A stretch of 5,092 bases of DNA from Nitrospirota bacterium. GTDB taxonomy: Bacteria > Nitrospirota > UBA9217. The notes under the pieces are model-generated. The model had not been told where the DNA came from, searched no databases, and saw only the letters and a list, made by a program, of their open reading frames with translations. The position numbers were made by a program, and so were the translations under genes. Every line of letters starts with the position of its first letter. Position 1 is the first letter of the stretch. The stretch lies in the NCBI GenBank assembly GCA_017885365.1, contig JAFNGD010000382.1, forward strand, positions 1-5,092, written 5' to 3'. This document shows positions 1 to 4,781 of this stretch, piece by piece.

Positions 1-1079
1 TCGAAATAGCTCACCACCACGCCGCCGGCATTGGCCAGGATGTCCGGCAGGAGCATGATGTCCCGGCCGTAGAATATCTCGTCGGCCTTGGCGGTCGTCG
101 GGGCATTGGCAAGCTCCAGGATGATCTTCGCCTGCACGTCGCGCGCATTGCCCTCGTTGAGCTGGTTCGAGAGCGCGGCGGGAACGAGCACATCGCAGTC
201 AAGCACGAGGAGCTGTTCATTGGATAGGGCCGTCGCTCCCGGGAACCCCGCGACGCTGCCGGTCCTGTGCTTGTGCTGCCGGAGCGAAGGGATATCCAGT
301 CCCGCGGCGTTCACGATGCCTCCCTTCACGTCGCTCACGGCAATGATCGTGTAACCCCAGTGATGAAGGATGCGGGCTGTGTTCTCACCCACGTTGCCGA
401 AACCCTGGACCGCCACGCGGGCCCCGTGCGCTGCCATGCCCCGCTCTTTCATGGCCTGCTCAAGGACCTGGGCGCCGCCGAGCGCGGTGGAATATCTTCG
501 CGCGACGATGCCCCCCAGTTCCGGCGGCTTGCCGGTGACCACGGCGGGCACATGCTCCCGCTTGATCCGCTCGTACTCATCGAGGATCCACGCCATGATC
601 TGCTCGTCGGTGTACACGTCCGGCGCCGGGATGTCCTTGAACGGCCCGATGAAATCAGCGATCGCGCGGATGTACCCTCGCGTGATCAGCTCGAGCTCGC
701 CGCGCGTGAGTTGCAGGGGGTCGACGGCGACACCACCCTTGGCGCCGCCGAAGGGGATGTTCGCCACGGCGCATTTGAGCGCCATGAGAAAGGCCAGCTC
801 GCTGGTATGCGCCTCATCGATCTCGGGATGGAAGCGGATGCCTCCCTTGGCCGGGCCCCGGGCGTCGTTGTACTGCACCCGGTGGCCCGTGTACATCCGC
901 GTGCCGCCCATTGCCGTCTTCACGGGAAAGCTGACCGTGAACGACCGGCGCGGCGCTGACAGGAGGTCGAGCTCGGCCTGCGTCAGGCCGAGGTCGGCGT
1001 AGATGGCATGCAGCTCGGTCATGCCGACGCTGCGGAGGTCCTTTTCGTCGCGATGCAAACGTTCGTGATTCCGCTCCAT
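1..1079 (-). CDS. gdhA: Glutamate dehydrogenase (Glu/Leu/Phe/Val dehydrogenase family), 3' end outside window
   Basis: Cytoplasmic enzyme interconverting glutamate and 2-oxoglutarate plus ammonia with NAD(P)(H). I translated 359 residues from the ATG at 1079; relatives are about 415-420 residues, so roughly 60 C-terminal residues lie beyond the left edge. The N-terminal dimerisation/substrate domain contains GPAKGGIRFHP (Lys78), MALKC (Lys102) and PFGGAKGG (catalytic-type Lys114). The spacings match the three lysines known in clostridial GDH. PAPDV holds the catalytic-type Asp154. The Rossmann domain starts near residue 220 with VAVQGFGNVG (dinucleotide loop 226-231) and AVSD at 247-250. The segment after TGKPPELGG reads IVARRYSTALGG (191-202), where many relatives have a SLGRxxATGRG-like stretch. 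I cannot tell NAD from NADP preference. The start is supported by a GGGGAG site 7 nt upstream. The gene is transcribed divergently from the malic enzyme gene. Confidence 0.95.
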   Translation of the reverse strand, partial: MERNHERLHRDEKDLRSVGMTELHAIYADLGLTQAELDLLSAPRRSFTVSFPVKTAMGGTRMYTGHRVQYNDARGPAKGGIRFHPEIDEAHTSELAFLMALKCAVANIPFGGAKGGVAVDPLQLTRGELELITRGYIRAIADFIGPFKDIPAPDVYTDEQIMAWILDEYERIKREHVPAVVTGKPPELGGIVARRYSTALGGAQVLEQAMKERGMAAHGARVAVQGFGNVGENTARILHHWGYTIIAVSDVKGGIVNAAGLDIPSLRQHKHRTGSVAGFPGATALSNEQLLVLDCDVLVPAALSNQLNEGNARDVQAKIILELANAPTTAKADEIFYGRDIMLLPDILANAGGVVVSYF

Positions 1080-1086
1080 TGGTATG

Positions 1087-1092
1087 CTCCCC
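1087..1092 (-). promoter_or_regulatory. Ribosome binding site of gdh
   Basis: On the minus strand GGGGAG lies 7 nt upstream of the ATG at 1079-1077. The sequence and spacing are good, and this fixes the chosen start. Confidence 0.7.
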
Positions 1093-1120
1093 GTGACGGC
1101 GCTCATCACCGTCTAGAGTG

Positions 1121-1149
1121 AGCCTACCCCAGAACCGCGTGAAAATCAA
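1121..1149 (-). promoter_or_regulatory. Candidate sigma70-type promoter for gdh
   Basis: Minus strand: TTGATT (1149-1144), a 17-nt spacer, then TAGGCT (1126-1121). The -35 matches 4 of 6 consensus positions and the -10 matches 3 of 6. Transcription would start near 1114 and leave a leader of about 35 nt containing the GGGGAG site. Only the position and spacing support it, so it is a weak call. Confidence 0.3.
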
Positions 1150-1170
1150 GGCTCCGCGACGCAAAGTGCC

Positions 1171-1199
1171 TTGACAAAGAAATCAATCCCTGTTACCGT
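1171..1199 (+). promoter_or_regulatory. Candidate promoter of the malic enzyme gene
   Basis: A perfect TTGACA (1171-1176) is followed by a 17-nt spacer and TACCGT (1194-1199), with an extended -10 TG at 1191-1192. The -10 hexamer itself is poor (3 of 6). Transcription would start near 1206, about 55 nt before the ATG at 1261. The TTG of this -35 box could be misread as a start codon of a 30-residue-longer protein. Confidence 0.5.
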
Positions 1200-1247
1200 A
1201 CTTCTCAGCACGATCGCGGGCGCTTCACTGTACCCGCCCCCTGTCCG

Positions 1248-1253
1248 AAGGAG
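1248..1253 (+). promoter_or_regulatory. Ribosome binding site of the malic enzyme gene
   Basis: AAGGAG lies 7 nt before the ATG at 1261. It is the strongest Shine-Dalgarno match in this region and decides the start at 1261 over the upstream in-frame TTG at 1171. Confidence 0.8.
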
Positions 1254-1260
1254 CGTTCCC

Positions 1261-2679
1261 ATGCCTTCCCCAGCCGTCTGCACCACCAGCCCCTGCTACA
1301 GCATCCAGATCCGGCTCGAGATCGACAATGTCATCGGCAAATTCGCCCAGATCGCCATGGCCATCGGTATGACCGGCGGGAACCTGGGCGCCGTGGACAT
1401 CGTGCGCGTCGAGCGCGGCAAGATCATCCGCGACGTGACCGTGGACGCCCGGGACGCAGAACACGAGAAAGAGATCGTCAAGGCCATCAAGAATGTGGGC
1501 GGCGTCAAGGTCGTCCGGACCATGGACCGGACCTTCACGGCGCATGAAGGCGGCAAGATCGAGATCCGCAGCAAGATGCCGATCCGCGACCGCAACGACC
1601 TTTCCCAGGTCTATACCCCCGGCGTGGCGCGGGTCTGCATGGACATCCATGACAATCCCGAGCACGTCTACCGGTACACCATCAAGCGGAACACCGTTGC
1701 CATCATCACCGACGGCACGGCAGTCCTCGGCCTGGGCGACATCGGGCCGGATGCGGCCATGCCCGTCATGGAAGGCAAGGCGATGATCTTCAAGGAGTTC
1801 GCGGACATCGACGCCTTCCCCATCGCGCTCCGGACCAAGGACCCCGATGAGATCGTCGCCACGGTCAAGAACATCGCCACGCCCTTCGGCGGCATCAACC
1901 TCGAGGACATCTCGGCCCCCCGGTGCTTCGATATCGAGATGCGGCTCCGGAAGGCGCTGCCCATGCCGGTCATCCACGACGACCAGCACGGCACCGCCGT
2001 GGTCGTGCTCTCTGCGCTCATCAACGTCGGCCGCCTGCTCAAGAAGAACATCCGGAAGTACCGCGTCGCCATGGTCGGCGCCGGCGCTGCCGGGACCGCA
2101 ATAGCGAAGATCCTGCTCGCCTACGGTGTTAAGGACATCACGATCTGCGACAAGTATGGCTTGGTCTACCCGGGCCGACGGCAGGGCATGGACCGCCATC
2201 TCACGGCGCTGGCGAAGATGACCAACCCCCGGAAGCTCAAGGGTACCATCGGCGACGCCATGAAGAGCGCCGACGTGTTCATCGGCGTTTCGGCGCCGAA
2301 CGTCATCAAGGCCGACGACATCCGGCGCATGGCGAAGAACCCCGTGGTCTTCGCCCTGGCCAACCCGGATCCGGAGATCGCGCCCGAAGTGGCGCTCCCG
2401 CTCGTGAAGGTCCTGGCCACGGGCCGGTCGGACTTCCCGAACCAGATCAACAACATGCTAAGCTACCCCGGCATCTTCCGGGGGCTCCTCGATGTGCAAG
2501 CGAAGGGTGTGAACGAGGAGGTGAAGCTCGCCGCCGCCGAGGCCATCGCCCACATGGTGAAGGCCGACGAGCTGCACGAGGACTACATCATCCCGAGCCC
2601 CTTCGACAAGCGCGTGGTCCACGCCGTGGCCCATGCCGTTTCCGAAGCGGCGAGAAAGACGGGGCTGGCGGAGAAATAG
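1261..2679 (+). CDS. NAD(P)-dependent malic enzyme with N-terminal ACT domain
   Basis: Oxidatively decarboxylates malate to pyruvate and CO2 with reduction of NAD(P), in the cytoplasm. The protein has 472 residues from the ATG at 1261. Residues about 13-90 form an ACT domain (YSIQIRLEIDNVIGKFAQIA, then a VDIVRV strand), a ligand-binding regulatory module found in a subset of bacterial malic enzymes. The catalytic part shows QVYTPGVA (Tyr118), EGKAMIFKEFADIDAFP (Lys173), LEDISAPRCFDIE (metal-site Glu215/Asp216) and IHDDQHGTAVV (Asp240/241). The cofactor domain has MVGAGAAGTA (271-280), an acidic end of the second strand (ICDKYG), GVSAPNVI, FALANPDPE and TGRSDFPNQINN. All expected motifs are intact. 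The acidic residue after the second strand hints at NAD, but this is not decisive. The ACT ligand is unknown; an amino acid would be the usual guess. The stop codon TAG is also the start of the downstream 11-nt repeat array. Confidence 0.96.
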   Translation: MPSPAVCTTSPCYSIQIRLEIDNVIGKFAQIAMAIGMTGGNLGAVDIVRVERGKIIRDVTVDARDAEHEKEIVKAIKNVGGVKVVRTMDRTFTAHEGGKIEIRSKMPIRDRNDLSQVYTPGVARVCMDIHDNPEHVYRYTIKRNTVAIITDGTAVLGLGDIGPDAAMPVMEGKAMIFKEFADIDAFPIALRTKDPDEIVATVKNIATPFGGINLEDISAPRCFDIEMRLRKALPMPVIHDDQHGTAVVVLSALINVGRLLKKNIRKYRVAMVGAGAAGTAIAKILLAYGVKDITICDKYGLVYPGRRQGMDRHLTALAKMTNPRKLKGTIGDAMKSADVFIGVSAPNVIKADDIRRMAKNPVVFALANPDPEIAPEVALPLVKVLATGRSDFPNQINNMLSYPGIFRGLLDVQAKGVNEEVKLAAAEAIAHMVKADELHEDYIIPSPFDKRVVHAVAHAVSEAARKTGLAEK

Positions 2680-2742
2680 TCGAGGTGCAGTCAAATAACA
2701 GTCATACAGCAGTCGTAAGGCAGTCGAAAAACAGTCTAACAA
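2677..2742 (+). repeat. Left array: six 11-nt units, CAGTC plus 6 variable bases
   Basis: CAGTC starts at 2688, 2699, 2710, 2721 and 2732, exactly 11 nt apart. TAGTC at 2677 is in the same register and contains the malic enzyme stop codon. Only the pentamer is constant; the following hexamers are gaggtg, aaataa, atacag, gtaagg, gaaaaa and taacaa. The pentamers face the opposite way to those of the right array at 3119-3218, so the two arrays form inverted arms around the four-helix-bundle gene. No protein is encoded here, and no ordinary terminator or ribosome site is visible. Confidence 0.92.
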
Positions 2743-2745
2743 AAG

Positions 2746-2751
2746 CATAAT
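2746..2751 (+). promoter_or_regulatory. Possible -10 box for the four-helix-bundle gene
   Basis: CATAAT matches TATAAT at 5 of 6 positions and ends 8 nt before the ATG at 2760, so a transcript from it would be nearly leaderless. No convincing -35 box is present; the correct distance falls inside the repeat array. No Shine-Dalgarno sequence precedes the ATG (CACCCA), which makes a leaderless message or readthrough from the malic enzyme gene the two options. Confidence 0.3.
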
Positions 2752-2759
2752 AGCACCCA

Positions 2760-3095
2760 ATGGCAACAATAGAACGCTTCGAAGATATTAAGGCTTGGCA
2801 AAAGGCGCGTGATTTGGTCAAAACGGTCTACCGTCTATCCACTCCCACGACAAAGCTCGGCAAGGACTTCGGTTTAAGGGACCAGATCAGGCGAGCGTCA
2901 GTATCTGTTATGAGCAATATCGCCGAAGGATTTGCACGGAGGGGTGATAAGGAATTCAAACGATTTCTCAGCATAGCTCTCGGCTCCGCAGCTGAAGTTC
3001 AGAGCCAGCTCTATGCGGCATTGGATCTTGACTATATATTACAAAGAAGGATTTCCAAGAAGCCTATGACGTTGCTATGGACACAGGGAAGTTGA
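2760..3095 (+). CDS. Four helix bundle protein (23S rRNA intervening-sequence / S23 family), C-terminus frameshifted
   Basis: The 111-residue product starts ATIERFEDIKAWQKARDLV and continues with FGLRDQIRRASVSVMSNIAEGF (about 38-59) and a DKEFKRFLSIALGSAAEVQS stretch. These are the hallmark segments of the small S23/IVP-like four-helix-bundle family. The molecular function of stand-alone members is not established; homologues occur in 23S rRNA intervening sequences, and a related fold is used by Avd in diversity-generating retroelements. After LDLDY the frame yields ILQRRISKKPMTLLWTQGS, which does not resemble the family. The expected fourth helix is present in another frame (3041-3130). A 2-nt excess in the TATATAT tract at about 3033-3039 explains this. 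Restored, the protein would be about 122 residues, the normal length. The product is either truncated or a recent pseudogene, or the base call is wrong. Codon use is AT-richer than in its neighbours. Confidence 0.85.
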   Translation: MATIERFEDIKAWQKARDLVKTVYRLSTPTTKLGKDFGLRDQIRRASVSVMSNIAEGFARRGDKEFKRFLSIALGSAAEVQSQLYAALDLDYILQRRISKKPMTLLWTQGS

Positions 3096-3130
3096 TCACC
3101 GGCTTCATGCAGTACCTTAATACCGACTAA
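3041..3130 (+). pseudogene. Displaced C-terminal helix of the four-helix-bundle gene
   Basis: Reading codons from 3041 gives TKKDFQEAYDVAMDTGKLI followed by TGFMQYLNTD and a TAA stop at 3128-3130. This is what family members carry after the ALDLDYI segment. It is in a frame different from the gene's start. Deleting one TA from GACTATATATTACAAAG (3030-3046) would give GAC TAT ATT ACA AAG and join both parts. The restored TAA stop lies in the first unit (GACTA) of the right repeat array, as the malic enzyme stop lies in the first unit of the left one. Confidence 0.8.
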
Positions 3131-3218
3131 CTATCGACTGTCTTTGTGACTGCTTCTTGACTGAATTATGACTGATCCTCGACTGCTTCATGACTGCCTT
3201 ACGACTGCCCTATGACTG
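3119..3218 (-). repeat. Right array: nine units of 6 variable bases plus GACTG, inverted to the left array
   Basis: GACTG starts at 3136, 3148, 3159, 3170, 3181, 3192, 3203 and 3214, with GACTA at 3125. All steps are 11 nt except one of 12 (3136 to 3148). Read on the minus strand the units are CAGTC plus ataggg, gtaagg, atgaag, gaggat, ataatt, aagaag, acaaaga, gatagt, and TAGTC plus ggtatt. The unit CAGTCGTAAGG occurs in both arrays, and with its flanks gives a 17-bp perfect inverted match (2709-2725 with 3192-3208). The last unit shares its G with the ATG of fumarase. Confidence 0.92.
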
Positions 3219-4609
3219 ATTTCAGAATTGAAAAAGACTCCCTCGGCGAAGTGAAGGTCCCCGTGGACGCGCTCTACGGCGCCCAGACCCAGCGGGCCGT
3301 GGAGAACTTCCCGGTGAGCGGCATCCGCTTCCCGCGAGTCTTCATCCGGGCGCTCGGCCTCATCAAGGCCGTTGCTGCCGAGGTGAACGCGGGCATGGGT
3401 CTGCTCGACGCAAACCTCGCGAACGCCATTCATCTCGCCAGCATCGAGGTCGCCGAAGGGACGTGGGACGGTCACTTCCCGCTCGACATCTTCCAGACCG
3501 GCTCGGGCACCTCGACGAACATGAACGCCAATGAGGTAATCGCCGCACGGGCATCGCAGATCCTCGGCGGAACAACCGTCCATCCCAACAACCATGTGAA
3601 CATGGGCCAGTCGTCGAACGACGTGATCCCCGCCGCCATCCACGTGAGCGCCTACCTTCACCTGCAGGAGGTCTTTCTGCCGTCGTTCACCCGTCTCCAC
3701 GGCGCGCTCAGAAAGCGCGAAGCGGAACTCACCGACGTCGTCAAGACCGGCCGCACGCACCTCATGGACGCCATGCCGGTCCGGATGGGCCAGGAGATCG
3801 GCGGCTGGGCGTACGCGGTGCAGCAGGGCATCGAACGCGTAGAGTCCTGCCTGCCGCGACTCGCGCGCCTCGCCATCGGCGGCACTGCCGTGGGCACGGG
3901 CATCAACGCGCCGAAGGAATTCGGCGCGATCGTTGCCGGCAGGCTTGCCGGGCGCACGGGCATCCCCTTCCAGGAGGCAAAGGACCACTTCGCGGCCCAG
4001 GCGGTCATGGATACGGCGGTCGAACTCTCCGGCCATCTCAAGGCTACGGCCTCGTCGCTCATGAAGATCGCCAACGACCTGCGGTGGATGAACAGCGGCC
4101 CTATCGCCGGTCTCGGCGAGATTGCGCTTCCGTCGCTCCAGCCGGGGTCCAGCATCATGCCCGGCAAGGTGAACCCCGTGATCTGCGAGTCCGTGATGAT
4201 GGTCTGCGCCCAGGTGACCGGGAACGACGTGGTCATCACCATTTCGAACCAGCACGGCAACTTCCAGCTGAACGTGATGATGCCCGTGATCGCTCATAAC
4301 CTGCTCCAGTCCATCACGCTGCTGGCGAATGGGGCGCGGCTCCTCGCGGACAAGGCCGTCGCCGGCTTCACCGTGAACCGGGAGCGCATCGCAGGCCTCG
4401 TGGACCAGAACCCGATCCTCGTGACGGCGCTCAATCCCGTCATCGGGTACGACAAGGCCGCGCAGATCGCAAAGAAGGCCTATGCGGAAGGCAGGTCCGT
4501 GAAAGACGTCGCCGCGGAGATGACCGACCTGTCGAAAAAGGAGCTGGACCGCCTGCTCGACCCGAGACCGATGACGGAAGGCGGCATTGCGGAAGAACAA
4601 AAGAGCTGA
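3212..4609 (+). CDS. fumC: Class II fumarate hydratase (fumarase C)
   Basis: Iron-independent homotetrameric enzyme hydrating fumarate to L-malate in the TCA cycle. Its 465 residues are the normal family length. Motifs in order: YGAQTQR (22-28), TGSGTSTNMN (substrate-site Ser98/Thr100), GQSSND (Ser134-Asn136), GRTHLMDA (Thr182/His183, matching the catalytic-site Thr-His of E. coli FumC), and the signature loop GSSIMPGKVNP (Ser313, Lys319, Asn321) followed by Glu326. The C-terminal domain ends with LDPRPMTEGG. Fumarase rather than aspartase or argininosuccinate lyase is favoured by the N-terminal RIEKDSLGEVKVP and overall pattern. The ATG at 3212 is the only reasonable start, since an in-frame TGA sits at 3191. 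No Shine-Dalgarno sequence precedes it: the upstream bases are repeat units, and the final unit's G completes the ATG. It lies downstream of malic enzyme and upstream of sdhC, consistent with a C4-dicarboxylate gene cluster. Confidence 0.97.
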   Translation: MTDFRIEKDSLGEVKVPVDALYGAQTQRAVENFPVSGIRFPRVFIRALGLIKAVAAEVNAGMGLLDANLANAIHLASIEVAEGTWDGHFPLDIFQTGSGTSTNMNANEVIAARASQILGGTTVHPNNHVNMGQSSNDVIPAAIHVSAYLHLQEVFLPSFTRLHGALRKREAELTDVVKTGRTHLMDAMPVRMGQEIGGWAYAVQQGIERVESCLPRLARLAIGGTAVGTGINAPKEFGAIVAGRLAGRTGIPFQEAKDHFAAQAVMDTAVELSGHLKATASSLMKIANDLRWMNSGPIAGLGEIALPSLQPGSSIMPGKVNPVICESVMMVCAQVTGNDVVITISNQHGNFQLNVMMPVIAHNLLQSITLLANGARLLADKAVAGFTVNRERIAGLVDQNPILVTALNPVIGYDKAAQIAKKAYAEGRSVKDVAAEMTDLSKKELDRLLDPRPMTEGGIAEEQKS

Positions 4610-4735
4610 CACGGAGACACGGGAAGGTACGATGTAACCACCGATGAACACAGAGAGGGGCCAGACACCTGTCCTGTATTCCCGTGTTCCTCTTTTTTAA
4701 AAGACTTTCTCCGTGACCTCTGTTTCCTCTGTGAT
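4608..4735. repeat. Degenerate 9-nt intergenic repeats, CTCTGTGAC type, in inverted halves
   Basis: Three tandem 9-nt units, CTCCGTGAC, CTCTGTTTC and CTCTGTGAT, occupy 4709-4735. Complementary versions, GACACGGAG and ACACGGGAA, occupy 4608-4625, and CACAGAG occurs at 4649-4655. Perfect inverted matches are 4610-4617 with 4708-4715 (8 bp) and 4617-4625 with 4679-4687 (9 bp), so the region can fold into a long interrupted hairpin. It looks like one copy of a dispersed non-coding repeat family; from memory, similar CACAGAG/CTCTGTG tracts occur in other bacterial genomes. It begins directly at the fumC stop codon. Confidence 0.6.
4654..4698 (+). terminator. Weak terminator-like hairpin after fumC
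   Basis: AGAGG (4654-4658) pairs with CCTCT (4689-4693), and GACAC (4664-4668) pairs with GTGTT (4684-4688, one G-U pair). A 5-nt bulge lies between the two stems, the loop is 15 nt, and a T run follows (4694-4698). The stem is interrupted and overlaps the repeat element, so termination is only possible, not convincing. Confidence 0.28.
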
Positions 4736-4740
4736 AAAAT
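4713..4740 (+). promoter_or_regulatory. Candidate promoter for sdhC
   Basis: GTGACC (4713-4718) is followed by a 16-nt spacer and TAAAAT (4735-4740), which matches TATAAT at 5 of 6 positions. It also has an extended -10 TG at 4732-4733. Transcription would start near 4747 and leave a leader of about 35 nt with the AAGGA site. The promoter would be built from the last units of the 9-nt repeat. Confidence 0.4.
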
Positions 4741-4767
4741 GTTCTGCAGTTGACCTTGAAATAGAGT

Positions 4768-4772
4768 AAGGA
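4768..4772 (+). promoter_or_regulatory. Ribosome binding site of sdhC
   Basis: AAGGA lies 9 nt upstream of the ATG at 4782, an acceptable spacing, and supports that start. Confidence 0.6.
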
Positions 4773-4781
4773 TATCTTTCC

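Larger units (their letters stand above)
2677..3218. mobile_element. Candidate inserted cassette: four-helix-bundle gene between inverted 11-nt repeat arrays
   Basis: What is seen: a small gene of lower GC (about 48% over 2761-3060 by hand count, against about 65% in a sampled 60-nt row of the malic enzyme gene), enclosed by arrays of CAGTC on the left and its complement GACTG on the right. The segment 2709-2725 is perfectly inverted at 3192-3208 (17 bp). The block fits exactly between the stop codon of one metabolic gene and the start codon of the next. What is known: homologous S23/IVP proteins are encoded in intervening sequences inserted in 23S rRNA genes, and Avd of diversity-generating retroelements has a related fold. 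What is inferred: this is an acquired cassette. No transposase, recombinase, reverse transcriptase or clear target duplication is present, so the mechanism is open. Confidence 0.45.

Noticed and set aside
267..1002. Two plus-strand frames of 210-230 codons over gdh
   Set aside because: They are antisense to the glutamate dehydrogenase gene, whose conserved motifs are all on the minus strand.
1225..2199. A 324-codon minus-strand frame over the malic enzyme gene
   Set aside because: It is antisense to an intact, well-conserved enzyme, with the same Asp/His/Val-rich shadow composition and no recognisable domain.
3030..3046. Programmed -1 frameshift in the four-helix-bundle gene
   Set aside because: The TATATAT tract is not a standard slippery heptamer and no downstream pseudoknot is evident. 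A TA insertion gives an exact family-like join and is simpler.
2760..3095. Avd of a diversity-generating retroelement
   Set aside because: The four-helix fold is related, but the window contains no reverse transcriptase, template repeat or variable repeat, and the sequence fits stand-alone S23/IVP-like proteins better.
2677..3218. CRISPR array
   Set aside because: The constant part is only 5 nt and the variable part 6 nt, the two arrays are inverted, and no cas gene is present.
3188..4651. A 487-codon open frame on the minus strand, longer than fumC itself
   Set aside because: It is antisense to a fumarase with all catalytic motifs. Its translation is rich in His, Asp, Val and Arg without family likeness, as expected when GC-rich codons are read in reverse.
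4750..4778. Promoter TTGACC, 17 nt, TATCTT before sdhC
   Set aside because: Transcription would begin at or after the sdhC start codon and would exclude the AAGGA ribosome site. The upstream TAAAAT candidate fits better.
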